Assembly: GCA_012518215.1 (NCBI GenBank)
Contig: JAAYSV010000008.1
Span: forward strand, 62,001-126,000
Direction: 5' to 3'
Length of the DNA stretch: 64,000 nucleotides
Origin: Bacillota bacterium
GTDB taxonomy: Bacteria; Bacillota; Dethiobacteria; DTU022; PWGO01
The first letter of the stretch is position 1, and every line of letters begins with the position of its first letter. Below are positions 26,363 through 35,604 of the stretch, piece by piece. Under the pieces are notes generated by a model that was not told the DNA's origin, did not search any database, and worked only from the letters and a program-made list of their open reading frames with translations. The translations under genes and the position numbers were made by a program.

Positions 26363-27784
26363 TCATAATCTCTGTAAAAGAGCGATAAAAAAACCGTCTC
26401 TGCCGTGTATATGGGGGTAAAATTCCACCACCCCCCGTTCGGTTTCCTCCGGTGACACCCCATCAAGTCTGGCAGTAACAACGGCAGGTTTCAATGAAGG
26501 ATTCTCCTTCATCAGGAAGTCGACAACCTCGCCTGTTTCTTCCGGTTCATTGCTACAGACACTGTAGAGCAGTTTCCCCCCCCTTCTTACTACCCGTGAA
26601 GCCGCCAGTAGCAATTCTTTTTGAAGCCGGCTCAGGGCAGAAATCATCTCCTCGCTCTTCTGCCATTTCAGATCCGGCCTGCGATCGAGTACACCGAGCC
26701 CCGAGCAGGGCGCGTCACAGAGGACATAGTCGGCTTCCCTTTCGAATTCATGCACATCGCGGGCATCCCACACCCTGGTCCGGATAATCTCTATGCCCAG
26801 CCTTCTTGCCGCCTCCTCGACCAATCTCAAACGGGACCGATGTTGATCCCCGGCCACGATTATTCCTTCATTACCCATCAGTTCTGCCAGATGAGTCGTC
26901 TTCCCGCCGGGGGCGCTGCAAAGATCGATCAATGATTTTCCACTTGCGGGATGCAGGACGCGAGCTGCCAGCATTGACGATTCGCCCTGGATCGTATACA
27001 ACCCTTCCGTGAAAGAATCCCGCCGGTTCATGGGCAATCCCGGCCGCGGCTCTATCCGCAAAGCTTCGGGGATATCGTTCACCTCGTGGCATGTAACTCC
27101 TTCACCAAGAAAAATTTCCTTCAATTCTCCACGGGTAATTTTCAAAAAGTTGGTTCTGACAGATAACGATGGTATACGATTATATGCTGCAACCAACTTC
27201 GTGGCCTCTTCCATTCCAAGGCGGTTTAGCCAGCGCCTGACCATCCATGGCGGAAAACTATGGGTCAGCGCCAGATACCGGACAGGATCCTCCCTGACAT
27301 CCGGCCAGGGCAGATCCTCAAGGCTGGAGGAGAGGCGCCGCAATGCCGCATTGACAAGCCGTGCCACTCCCTTGTGCCCGTAGCGATAACTCAGTTTAAC
27401 AGCTTCATCGACGGCAACCGGCCGTGGAACGTTGTCCAGATACATGATCTGGTACGCTGCCTGACGCAGCAGATTGCGTATATGAGGTGTAAGTGTTTCC
27501 AGGGCTCTGTTCAAAATCAGGCCCAGGGCCCAGTCGATGGTATTGAGGCGCTGGATCGTGCCATAGGCCATGGTTGTAGCCAGGGGTTTTTCATGATCGG
27601 GAAGCTTTTTGAGAAATGCGGGTAGGGCAAGGTTGATGTAAGATTTCCGGGTTTCAGTTTTCACCAGAGCCATCAGAGCTGCTTCCCTGGCTGTTGAAAT
27701 CCCCGTTGTTCTCTCCCTGGAGACCTGTTTCCGTCGCGTAAAATCTTTGTCATCGTGGCTTTTTCTGCCCATCGCTTTAACCAA
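26363..27784 (-). CDS. rsmB: 16S rRNA (cytosine-967-C5)-methyltransferase
   Basis: SAM-dependent methyltransferase of 473 residues: an N-terminal NusB-like RNA-binding domain (about 25-170), then the Rossmann domain. SAM motif LCSAPGGKTTHLAELM, catalytic DAPCSGLGVLDRRPDLKW, and the second catalytic Cys in LLYSVCSNEPEE. TTG 27784 (after AAAGGGA) and ATG 27772 are both possible starts. It overlaps the end of fmt. The rlmN gene that usually follows in Firmicutes is absent here. Confidence 0.94.
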   Translation of the reverse strand: MVKAMGRKSHDDKDFTRRKQVSRERTTGISTAREAALMALVKTETRKSYINLALPAFLKKLPDHEKPLATTMAYGTIQRLNTIDWALGLILNRALETLTPHIRNLLRQAAYQIMYLDNVPRPVAVDEAVKLSYRYGHKGVARLVNAALRRLSSSLEDLPWPDVREDPVRYLALTHSFPPWMVRRWLNRLGMEEATKLVAAYNRIPSLSVRTNFLKITRGELKEIFLGEGVTCHEVNDIPEALRIEPRPGLPMNRRDSFTEGLYTIQGESSMLAARVLHPASGKSLIDLCSAPGGKTTHLAELMGNEGIIVAGDQHRSRLRLVEEAARRLGIEIIRTRVWDARDVHEFEREADYVLCDAPCSGLGVLDRRPDLKWQKSEEMISALSRLQKELLLAASRVVRRGGKLLYSVCSNEPEETGEVVDFLMKENPSLKPAVVTARLDGVSPEETERGVVEFYPHIHGRDGFFIALLQRL

Positions 27785-28727
27785 GTATCATTCCCTTTTT
27801 CAATCGATAACCCCGCCAAAAATCGGACGAGTGCACACGCTTCTTGCCCTCCGCCTGGATCTCCCGGATATTGATAAGGCCATCCCCGGTCTTTACCTTG
27901 ATTCCATCATTGGTAAGGGAGATCACCGTCCCCGGTTTCACATACGGGATACTGTTTTCCTCCCGGGCGATGATTTCCGTCTTCCAGATCTTGAGCCTGT
28001 TTCCGCCCTGCAACGTATATGCTCCCGGGGAAGGAGCAAGGCCTCTTACCTGGTTGTGTATCTTCAACGCGGAGTCTTTCCAGCATATCAACTCTTCCCC
28101 GGGAGTTATCGGTGGCGCATAGGATATTTTACCGGGATCCTGAGGAAAACTCTGCACACCGCCGGCTGCAATCAGCCCGATGGCCTCCAACAGCAAGCGT
28201 GCCCCTTTGCGGGCAAGCCTTTCCAGCAATTGACCCGCGTTCAACGAAAGAGGAATGGGTTCTTCTTCCTGCAAGATGATGTCTCCTGCATCCAGCTCCT
28301 CTTCCATGTACAGTACCGTGACACCGGTATGTTTCTCACCATTGAATATGGCATGCTGTACAGGAGCAGCCCCCCGGTAAGCAGGCAGCAGGGAGGGGTG
28401 AAGATTGATGCTGCCGTGGGTAGGCAATTCAAGCATTTTTTGCGGTACGATTCTCCCGAAAGCGACGTTGACGATGAGATCGGGAGCCAGTACCTGCATC
28501 TGTGTCAGGAAATCGGTATCGGTGAGACGAATGGGCTGATAGACGTAATATCCCCGCGATGCGGCCCATTCCTTGACCGGAGTAGGAGCCATACGGTAAC
28601 CGCGCCCCTGCGGACGGTCCGGGCGAGTAACGATCCCCAGCACCGTGTGCTCACTCCCGGCCAGCATCTCGATCGAAGGCAAGGCAAATTCGGGGGAACC
28701 CATGAAGATAATTTTCAACCGCCTCAA
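27777..28727 (-). CDS. fmt: Methionyl-tRNA formyltransferase
   Basis: Formylates initiator Met-tRNA with 10-formyl-THF. 316 residues. IIFMGSPEFALPSIEML at the start, the catalytic Asn/His/Asp region INLHPSLLPAYRGAAPVQHAI, and TVLYMEEELDAGDII. The C-terminal OB domain is from about 205. TTG start overlapping the def stop codon, AAAGGGGA upstream. Coupled to def and rsmB. Confidence 0.96.
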   Translation of the reverse strand: MRRLKIIFMGSPEFALPSIEMLAGSEHTVLGIVTRPDRPQGRGYRMAPTPVKEWAASRGYYVYQPIRLTDTDFLTQMQVLAPDLIVNVAFGRIVPQKMLELPTHGSINLHPSLLPAYRGAAPVQHAIFNGEKHTGVTVLYMEEELDAGDIILQEEEPIPLSLNAGQLLERLARKGARLLLEAIGLIAAGGVQSFPQDPGKISYAPPITPGEELICWKDSALKIHNQVRGLAPSPGAYTLQGGNRLKIWKTEIIAREENSIPYVKPGTVISLTNDGIKVKTGDGLINIREIQAEGKKRVHSSDFWRGYRLKKGMILG

Positions 28728-29209
28728 AGATCTTCCCCTTTCTCGCCCAATTCATCCGGATCAACAATGCGCCGGGCTCTTTCCACAAAGAGAATCCCGT
28801 GCAGATGGTCTATCTCGTGCTGCAAGATTCTGGCCAGAAGACCCGAGGCTTTCAACCTGACCGGAACATCCTTCTCGTTCAGTGCCTCCACTACCACATG
28901 TTCTGCCCGTTTCACTTCGCCGTAGACCCCCGGCACACTCAGGCACCCTTCTATTCCGACCTCACCGCCTTCCGCTTCCACGATGACGGGATTGATCAAT
29001 TTGTAAAGTTCTCCGTCACCGGCATCCACAACGATGATCTGTTTGGAAATCCCGACCTGGGGAGCAGCCAGGCCCACCCCCTTGTGATGATACATGGTTT
29101 CTATCATATCGCGGATGAGGTTGCCAATCGGAGCCGTGACTTTTTTTATGGGAAAAGCTTTTTCTCTCAATGCTTCATGGTTGATTTTAACCAATTTCCT
29201 GATACCCAT
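28724..29209 (-). CDS. def: Peptide deformylase
   Basis: Metal hydrolase that removes the N-formyl group from new proteins. 161 residues. All three motifs are intact: GVGLAAPQVG, EGCLSVPGVYG with the metal Cys, and LQHEIDHLHGILF with the metal His pair and catalytic Glu. The frame extends to 29227, but ATG 29209 gives the normal MGIRKLVKIN start. Between priA and fmt, overlapping fmt by 4 bp. Confidence 0.95.
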   Translation of the reverse strand: MGIRKLVKINHEALREKAFPIKKVTAPIGNLIRDMIETMYHHKGVGLAAPQVGISKQIIVVDAGDGELYKLINPVIVEAEGGEVGIEGCLSVPGVYGEVKRAEHVVVEALNEKDVPVRLKASGLLARILQHEIDHLHGILFVERARRIVDPDELGEKGEDL

Positions 29210-29227
29210 CAGGCCACCCCCATGCAA

Positions 29228-31477
29228 TTATAACATTGACTGTGGGTTGAAATCCACCACCAGCCTTACATCCTGTGCCCTCCATTTATTTCTGAACGCG
29301 GAGATAAGGGGCTTTATGGCCGCTGACATTTGAACCATATTTTTCCCCTTTAAAATCAACTGATACCTGAAATGCTTCTTGATACGAAAAAGAGGTGCGG
29401 GGGCGGGTCCCAGCATCTCCATTTCTTCACCAGCCTTCACTCTATCCAGATTTCCCAGAAGGCTGGCCATGTACAGCGACGCGTCGTCACCTTTTTTCTC
29501 CGAGACAGATACAAAGAGAAAGCGGAGCAATTCCGTGAACGGTGGGTAAGACAGTTCCCGCCGCCGCTCTATCTCTTCACGGAAAAAAGACCTGTAATCA
29601 TGTTCGCGAGCATAGACGATGCTGTGGTGTCCCGGATGATAGGTCTGCACCACCACTTCCCCTTTCCGATCTCCCCGTCCAGCCCTTCCCGAAACCTGCG
29701 TGACCAGCTGGAAGGTTCTCTCTGCCGCCCGGAAATCAGGTAGATGCATACCGGTATCAGCGGCAACCACCCCCACCAGCGTAACCCCCGGAAAATCCAG
29801 GCCTTTGGCCACCATCTGGGTGCCAACCATTATCTGGGCCTTCCCGGCGCGAAAATCTTTCCATATTCTTTGATAAGCCCCTTTTCGGGACGTGCTGTCT
29901 CGGTCCATGCGCAACACCTCCGGGCCGGGAAACAACTTTCTGATCTCCTCTTCCACTCGCTGGGTCCCTGCACCGAAGAATCGGATATTGTTCCCCCTGC
30001 AATCCGGACAGACCGTCGGGGGAGCGGCAATATATGAACAATAATGGCAGACCATCATTTTTTTGGCATGGTGGTAGGTCAACGAAACCGAACAGTGCGG
30101 ACAACGCATGACATAACCGCATTCCCGGCAGAGAACAAAATTGGAAAAACCGCGGCGATTGATAAAAAGCAGCGCCTGCTCCCCGCCAAACAATACCCTT
30201 TCCAGCTTCTTCATCATGGATCGGCTGAAAATACTTCGATTGCCCGCACGCAGTTCCTGCCGCATATCCACTACTTCGATCTCCGGAAGTTCGAAAGGGG
30301 TAGCCCTCTCTTTCATCTCCAGAAGTCCGATGCGCTTGTTGTCCGCCTCCCAGTAAGATTCTATGGATGGCGTGGCGCTGCCCAGAAGCAGCAATGCATC
30401 ATGGTAATCCGCTCTCCACCGGGCAACCTCGCGCGCATGGTAACGTGGTGAATCTTCCTGTTTGTAGCTGTTTTCCTGTTCCTCATCGATGATGATCAAC
30501 CCTATGTTTTTGAGGGGAGCAAATACTGCAGAACGGGTGCCCAGAACAACCCTGAGGGAGCCTTCCCGTATCTTGAACCACTGGTCGTATCTTTCCCTCA
30601 GCGGAAGCCTGCTGTGCAGGAGTGCAATTTCCCGGGGCAGTTTGTTTTTAAAATAGGACACCATCTGGGGCGTGAGCGCTATCTCCGGAACGAGGAGGAG
30701 AGCATTTTTGTCCCGTTTCAAGCACTCCTTGATCGCCCGAAGGTATACCTCGGTCTTCCCGCTGCCCGTCACCCCGTGGACAAGCAGTTCCATGTCCCTT
30801 CTGGCATCCCAGGCCTTCATGATCTGATGCAGCACCGCTTGCTGTTCATCGGTGAGAACGATCAGCTCCTCATCGATCACGAAATGTCCCCGTGCTCCGG
30901 TTTGCCTGAATCGCAGGTGTTTTTCTTCAATCTTCACCAGGCCCTTTTCAACGAGTCTCTGGATAACCGGGGAACTGACCCCTGTTTTCCGTAACAACTC
31001 TTGCCGTTGCAGCGGCCTTTTTTCGGAGAGCAACAGCCGCAAGACGCTCTCCTGTTTGGGAGCCCTCCGATGTAGCTTCTGCAAGAATTCCTCGTCAATG
31101 AAGTTGGCATTCCCGGGCATCAACCGAACGTATGATTCCTTGATGGCACCGATTCGTTCGTACCCCGGGGGTAGCAGGAGGTTGATCACCTCTATCATGC
31201 GGCAGTAATTCCTCTGGCAGAACCAGGGGATCATTTTCATGAACTCATCGCTCAGGGTTACTTCCCCGTCTTCCACCGCCATTATGTCCCTGGTTTTTTC
31301 CACGTTCGGTTTATCTATCAATGCCCACACATAGCCGGCGATCCTCCGGTTACCGAAAGGCACCCTTACCCTGCGGCCCGGGTATATTTCCCCCCGGAGT
31401 TTCTCCGGAATGCGATAATCAAAAAATCGGTCCGTGGAATCGGTGGCAATGTCCACGATGATTTCCGCATATTTCAT
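29228..31477 (-). CDS. priA: Primosomal replication helicase PriA
   Basis: Restarts stalled replication forks. 749 residues. N-terminal DNA-binding part (AEIIVDIATDSTDRFFDYRIP), helicase Walker A GVTGSGKTEVYL and Walker B IIIDEEQENSYKQ. Eight zinc-binding cysteines lie in CRECGYVMRCPHC and CHYC, CPDC. The Walker B box normally reads DEEH; here it is DEEQ. Most of the upstream frame to 31573 is not family-like; ATG 31477 (MKYAEII) is taken though its ribosome site is weak. Confidence 0.94.
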   Translation of the reverse strand: MKYAEIIVDIATDSTDRFFDYRIPEKLRGEIYPGRRVRVPFGNRRIAGYVWALIDKPNVEKTRDIMAVEDGEVTLSDEFMKMIPWFCQRNYCRMIEVINLLLPPGYERIGAIKESYVRLMPGNANFIDEEFLQKLHRRAPKQESVLRLLLSEKRPLQRQELLRKTGVSSPVIQRLVEKGLVKIEEKHLRFRQTGARGHFVIDEELIVLTDEQQAVLHQIMKAWDARRDMELLVHGVTGSGKTEVYLRAIKECLKRDKNALLLVPEIALTPQMVSYFKNKLPREIALLHSRLPLRERYDQWFKIREGSLRVVLGTRSAVFAPLKNIGLIIIDEEQENSYKQEDSPRYHAREVARWRADYHDALLLLGSATPSIESYWEADNKRIGLLEMKERATPFELPEIEVVDMRQELRAGNRSIFSRSMMKKLERVLFGGEQALLFINRRGFSNFVLCRECGYVMRCPHCSVSLTYHHAKKMMVCHYCSYIAAPPTVCPDCRGNNIRFFGAGTQRVEEEIRKLFPGPEVLRMDRDSTSRKGAYQRIWKDFRAGKAQIMVGTQMVAKGLDFPGVTLVGVVAADTGMHLPDFRAAERTFQLVTQVSGRAGRGDRKGEVVVQTYHPGHHSIVYAREHDYRSFFREEIERRRELSYPPFTELLRFLFVSVSEKKGDDASLYMASLLGNLDRVKAGEEMEMLGPAPAPLFRIKKHFRYQLILKGKNMVQMSAAIKPLISAFRNKWRAQDVRLVVDFNPQSML

Positions 31478-31507
31478 GATTCCAGGCCCCTGCCTTTCGA
31501 TGACTGT

Positions 31508-31536
31508 TTTGCATAACGATGAAAGATGTTTATAAT
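31508..31536 (+). promoter_or_regulatory. Likely sigma-A promoter of the SpoIIM-family gene
   Basis: TTTGCA (31508-31513) and a perfect TATAAT (31531-31536) are 17 bases apart. It lies in the divergent gap from priA and about 55 bp before the ATG at 31593. Confidence 0.55.
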
Positions 31537-31592
31537 ATATCTGTATATCTGTGATATGATTCAACATGAACAAGACAAATCAGGAGTATTGA

Positions 31593-32207
31593 ATGCGCCA
31601 TCTGCCTGTTGCCCGCGTGTTGAAAGACAATAAAAAATGGATTGTACTGTCTGCCATCATCTTTGCCATCGGTTTTTTCACCATCTTTGTTGGCCAGGAA
31701 ATTTCCGGAACTGACCCGCTGGAGGACACGAACCGGGAGTTGCTCGGCCAGTTGGAAGAGCTGGTCGAAATCATCAGCAACAGTTCCCCCATCGTCGGTG
31801 TATGGCTGATCTTCATCAACAATGCTATTTCCTCGTTACAGATGTTGGCCCTCGGTATTTTTTTGGGGTTATCTCCGCTCCTGACCCTCCTGGTCAATGG
31901 CGCCCTGCTGGGCGCATTGAGTGCCCAGGTTATCCAGGAAGGATCCTCCGTCTGGTTTCTGGTGGCCGGCATCCTGCCACATGGGCTGCCCGAGCTCGCC
32001 GCGGTCTTCCTGTGTGCGGCACTGGGTCTGAAGATCGGCATCCATGCCACCATATCCCCCTTGCCCGGCATGACCAGGTTGGAAAGTATAAAGTATATCT
32101 GGAAGGAAATAATGGCCATAATACCTCTGGTCATAATACTGCTGTTGCTGGCTGCACTGATAGAGATCTTCGTGACCCAGACCCTGATCTTCAAACTGCT
32201 GAATTAA
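31593..32207 (+). CDS. SpoIIM-family (DUF95) membrane protein
   Basis: 204 residues with five or so hydrophobic helices. ILPHGLPELAAVFLCAALGLKIG is the hallmark of the SpoIIM/DUF95 family; in Bacillus SpoIIM joins SpoIID and SpoIIP in the engulfment machine. The segment between helices 1 and 2 (about 35-65) is extracytoplasmic and acidic. A second copy of SpoIIM elsewhere cannot be ruled out, so the engulfment role is inference. AGGAG lies six bases before the ATG. It points into coaBC and their stop codons overlap by 4 bp. Confidence 0.85.
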   Translation: MRHLPVARVLKDNKKWIVLSAIIFAIGFFTIFVGQEISGTDPLEDTNRELLGQLEELVEIISNSSPIVGVWLIFINNAISSLQMLALGIFLGLSPLLTLLVNGALLGALSAQVIQEGSSVWFLVAGILPHGLPELAAVFLCAALGLKIGIHATISPLPGMTRLESIKYIWKEIMAIIPLVIILLLLAALIEIFVTQTLIFKLLN

Positions 32208-33388
32208 AGCCATGTTTCCGCGATGATATCCAGCAGGCGATGTGCCACTTCATACTTGCTCATCAACGGAATTTCACGGATTTTCCCGTCGTGAGTGATC
32301 ACCGTCACCTTGTTGGTGTCCGTGGCAAAGCCCGCGCCTTCGATGGTCAGGTCATTGGCAACAATCATATCCAGATTTTTGGCCCGCAGTTTCTGCATGG
32401 CATGCTTTATCAGTTTCTCCGTCTCGGCTGCAAAACCGACCAGAACCTGTTTTTCCTTCCTGGCCCCCAGCATGGCCAGAATGTCGGGATTGGGAACAAG
32501 CTCCAGGGTGATCCTGTCGCCCTTCTTTATCTTCCGGTCCTGACATTCCGCCGGACGGTAATCAGCCACCGCCGCCGCTTTGACGACGATGTCTGTCCGG
32601 TCGAAACGTTTTTCCACCTCTCCCAGCATCTCCATGGCTGTGTTTACCCTGATGGCCTCGACCCCGGCAGGCGGTAAAATTGCCGTGTCGCCATGGACCA
32701 GGCATACTTCAGCACCCCTCTCCCTGAAAGCCCTGGCCAGGGCAAACCCCATTTTTCCCGTCGAATAATTGCCCAGGTAGCGAGCCGGATCAAGGGGTTC
32801 CCTGGTCGGCCCGGCAGTGACCAGTACTTTTTTGCTAACATAATCTTTTTTTATTTTCAGGATATCCAGCACAAATCTGGCAATCTTTTCGGGTTCAGGC
32901 ATGCGGCCCCGTCCTTCCACCCCGCAGGCCAGCTCCCCTTCATCCGGTTCCATGATCAGATACCCGCAATCTTTCAAACGCCCAAGATTGTCCTGCACCC
33001 GGGGATGATTGTACATATCCACATTCATGGAAGGCACCAGCAAAACGGGAACGGAAGCTGCAAGAACGACGGTGGTCAGAAGGTTGTCGGCAATACCCGA
33101 AGCAATCTTGCCCAGAGTATTTGCCGTGGCCGGTGCAATGACAATCATGGAGGGGCGCCGGGCCAGTTCTATATGCCTGATTTTCCCCGCACCCTGTTTG
33201 AAAAGATCAACATGTACAGGGTTACCGCTCAACGATTCAAAGGTCAGAGGAGCGACCAGATTCGTGGCTGCAGCGGTCATGATCACGCTGGTATCAAATC
33301 CATCCTTGACAAATAGACGAACGAGTTCAGCGGCCTTGTAGGCCGCGATCCCCCCGGTTACTCCCAATAAAATCTTTTTTCTTTCCAA
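32204..33388 (-). CDS. coaBC: CoaBC: PPC synthetase / decarboxylase
   Basis: Bifunctional enzyme of coenzyme A synthesis. About 394 residues. The N-terminal half is the FMN-dependent decarboxylase (LLGVTGGIAAYKAAELVR, then the PSMNVDMYNHP motif). The C-terminal half is phosphopantothenate-cysteine ligase (VTAGPTREPLDPARYLGNYSTGKMG, VKAAAVADYRP). The frame is open to 33472; TTG 33388 behind AAGGAG is the natural start. Downstream of rpoZ in the gmk-rpoZ-coaBC unit. Confidence 0.95.
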   Translation of the reverse strand: MERKKILLGVTGGIAAYKAAELVRLFVKDGFDTSVIMTAAATNLVAPLTFESLSGNPVHVDLFKQGAGKIRHIELARRPSMIVIAPATANTLGKIASGIADNLLTTVVLAASVPVLLVPSMNVDMYNHPRVQDNLGRLKDCGYLIMEPDEGELACGVEGRGRMPEPEKIARFVLDILKIKKDYVSKKVLVTAGPTREPLDPARYLGNYSTGKMGFALARAFRERGAEVCLVHGDTAILPPAGVEAIRVNTAMEMLGEVEKRFDRTDIVVKAAAVADYRPAECQDRKIKKGDRITLELVPNPDILAMLGARKEKQVLVGFAAETEKLIKHAMQKLRAKNLDMIVANDLTIEGAGFATDTNKVTVITHDGKIREIPLMSKYEVAHRLLDIIAETWL

Positions 33389-33428
33389 AAGAGTGTCTCC
33401 TTGATTGATCTGTAAATTTTGTATCATC

Positions 33429-33635
33429 CTATTTGATCCCGTCGCGCACCCGTTCATACATGATCTTGTCATCGGCGATCTCCGCCAGAGCGATGGAGAC
33501 CTCTTTCAAGGAACTGGTTTTTACCTGCGGCCTGCTTCCTTCCCTGATCTGGCGGGCACGTTTGGCCGCAGTGATGGCCAACGTGTATTTTGAATCAACT
33601 TTTTCAACCAAAGAATCCACTGAAGGGTAAATCAT
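33429..33635 (-). CDS. rpoZ: RNA polymerase omega subunit
   Basis: 68 residues that help assemble RNA polymerase around beta'. YTLAITAAKRARQIREG and the following KTSSLKEVSIALAEIADDKI match omega. AGGAGG upstream of ATG overlaps the gmk end. Positions gmk, rpoZ, coaBC are conserved in Firmicutes. Confidence 0.93.
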   Translation of the reverse strand: MIYPSVDSLVEKVDSKYTLAITAAKRARQIREGSRPQVKTSSLKEVSIALAEIADDKIMYERVRDGIK

Positions 33636-33638
33636 CTT

Positions 33639-34241
33639 TCATTCCTCCTGTTTCAACCAGATTCCGGCATGCCTGCCAACTTTACATTTTTCAGCCATGA
33701 TAACGGCCTTTATATTGAGCACTGCCTCTTCCAGATTGTTGTTGATAACCAGATAATCATAATCCCTGTACATTTTTAATTCTTTCAGGGCAATTTCCAT
33801 TCTTTTTCTGATATGTTCCGGTTTTTCGGTACCCCTTCCGGTTATCCTTCTTTGCAATTCTTTCATGGAGGGTGGTGCAATGAAAATGAAAACCGCGCCG
33901 GGAATATTTTTTTTTACCTGCATGGCTCCCTGAACATCAAGTTCCAGGAGTATGTCCTTTCCCTGGTCAACGATGTCCTTGACAGGGGCTGCAGGCGTTC
34001 CATAGTAATCATCGTACAGTCTGGCCCACTCGAGAAAAAAATCCTCGTTTATCTTCTGTTTGAATTCACGTTCGGTCAAGAAAAAATAACTCTTGCCTTC
34101 TTCCTCGCCCCGCCTCGGGGCCCTGGTAGTTGCCGAGATCGATACTTCCAGTTCAGGCAGGTGCTCGGATATTTTGTGGCACAGGGTCCCCTTGCCTACC
34201 CCGGATGGGCCAGATATGACCACGATCAAGCCGGATTCCAT
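33639..34241 (-). CDS. gmk: Guanylate kinase
   Basis: Phosphorylates GMP to GDP. About 200 residues. P-loop ISGPSGVGKGTLC, TTRAPRRGEEEGKSYFF (GMP-binding), and DVQGAMQVKK. The frame is open to 34265, but ATG 34241 (MESGLIVVISG) follows AAAGGGA. Between remA and rpoZ. Confidence 0.95.
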   Translation of the reverse strand: MESGLIVVISGPSGVGKGTLCHKISEHLPELEVSISATTRAPRRGEEEGKSYFFLTEREFKQKINEDFFLEWARLYDDYYGTPAAPVKDIVDQGKDILLELDVQGAMQVKKNIPGAVFIFIAPPSMKELQRRITGRGTEKPEHIRKRMEIALKELKMYRDYDYLVINNNLEEAVLNIKAVIMAEKCKVGRHAGIWLKQEE

Positions 34242-34261
34242 GGACAGTTCCCTTTCTCGTT

Positions 34262-34531
34262 TCAATTATCTTCATCGGAAGACGAATCTTTGGCTTGCAA
34301 GCGATGTTTCACCGTCTCCGGCTGGACAGCGGAAAGAATAACATGCCCGCTGTCAGCAATGATAACAGCCCTGGTTCGGCGGCCATAGGTGGCATCTATA
34401 AGTACGCCCCTGTCCCGGGCTTCGTTTATTACTCTTTTTATCGGGGCAGATTCCGGACTGACAATGGCAATTATCCTCGCTGCTGAAACAATATTTCCAA
34501 ATCCGATGTTGATCAGTTTGATTGAACCCAA
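34262..34531 (-). CDS. remA: RemA, extracellular matrix regulator (DUF370)
   Basis: 89-residue DNA-binding protein; in Bacillus it activates biofilm matrix genes as an oligomeric ring. [20 protein letters not shown] at the start and [21 protein letters not shown] are diagnostic. TTG start, with GGGGGGA upstream. Between yicC and gmk as in most Firmicutes. Confidence 0.94.
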   Translation of the reverse strand: MGSIKLINIGFGNIVSAARIIAIVSPESAPIKRVINEARDRGVLIDATYGRRTRAVIIADSGHVILSAVQPETVKHRLQAKDSSSDEDN

Positions 34532-34593
34532 AAATAATCCCCCCTTGTTCTTTTCCTTTTCAAGTATCTGCTATGGTAAATCCAATATGTATG

Positions 34594-35469
34594 CTATTCG
34601 ATATTTTGCGCCTGTTCCCGCATTTTTTCCAGTTCGGTTTTGACTTCAACAACAATTTCGGCCATCCCGATATCGCTGCTTTTCGAGCCTATTGTATTTA
34701 TTTCACGGAACATTTCCTGCAAGATAAAATCAAGTTTGCGCCCGATGGGGCCATGCACTTTCAACGTTTCCACGAATGCCTGCAGGTGGCTTTCCAGACG
34801 AACAATCTCCTCGTTAACGTCACTGCGTTCGGCGAAAATTGCACATTCGGTGAGCAGGCGGCCCTCTTCAAAGTAACCTCCTTCCAGATTTTTAAGTTTC
34901 TGCTGCAGATTTTTGCGGTATTGTTCCATGACCGCTGGTGCCCTCTCCCGGGCGGTCTGAAAAAGTTTCTCCAGGTTCGAGCACCTTTCAAGCAAGTCTT
35001 CCTTCAGGTTTTTCCCCTCTTTTTTCCTCCGGGCAATCAGTTTTTCAAGCGCTCCCTCCAGAACACTTTCAGCCAGCAAGGAAATTTTTTCATCTTCCCC
35101 CAGGCGATTCTGAACAACCAGAAGATCGGGCAACTGGATGAAATGTTCCAGCCGGGCCTCCCCTTTCAGGGAAAGATAGGCTCGTATATCCCCAAAGGCT
35201 TCGTGATAAGCAATGAGCAGTGGTTCATTCACCTTTATATCATACACATCGTCGGGGACGCCATCAACCACGATGTTGACTTCAACCCGTCCGCGGCTGA
35301 TCTTCTTTTTTATCTGTGTACGGAACCTGTCTTCCCAGGCCATCATTTCCCTGGGCAGGCGGAAAAATATATCGAGATATCGATGATTGAGGGTTCGTAA
35401 CTCCACACTCAACCCCAGGCCAGACTTTGACCCGGAATCATACCCGTAACCGGTCATGCTACATACCAA
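34594..35469 (-). CDS. yicC: YicC/YloC-family endoribonuclease
   Basis: 291 residues. It starts near SMTGYGYDSGSKSG and runs through LSVELRTLNHRYLDIFFRLP; the C-terminal part reads IGRKLDFILQEMFREINTIGSKSSD, the conserved YicC tail. Family members are RNases that cut structured small RNAs; substrate unknown here. The chosen start is TTG 35469 with GGAG nine bases upstream; ATG 35457 is the other option but lacks a ribosome site. Heads the remA-gmk-rpoZ-coaBC unit. Confidence 0.92.
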   Translation of the reverse strand: MVCSMTGYGYDSGSKSGLGLSVELRTLNHRYLDIFFRLPREMMAWEDRFRTQIKKKISRGRVEVNIVVDGVPDDVYDIKVNEPLLIAYHEAFGDIRAYLSLKGEARLEHFIQLPDLLVVQNRLGEDEKISLLAESVLEGALEKLIARRKKEGKNLKEDLLERCSNLEKLFQTARERAPAVMEQYRKNLQQKLKNLEGGYFEEGRLLTECAIFAERSDVNEEIVRLESHLQAFVETLKVHGPIGRKLDFILQEMFREINTIGSKSSDIGMAEIVVEVKTELEKMREQAQNIE

Positions 35470-35604
35470 TCATTTTCTCTCCCCGGCATAGTACATTGCA
35501 GTACAGAATTTCAGGTGCCAAACAACCTTCAGGCTTAATATTACCATTATTTATAGCAGTTAACAAGGGATTGGTTTTCTTGGATATGCAGGAAAAATAT
35601 GCTT

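Noticed and set aside
27747-28925. Plus-strand frame of 392 residues over fmt and def
   Set aside because: Antisense of conserved genes with strong motifs; Cys/His/Arg-rich composition typical of a shadow.
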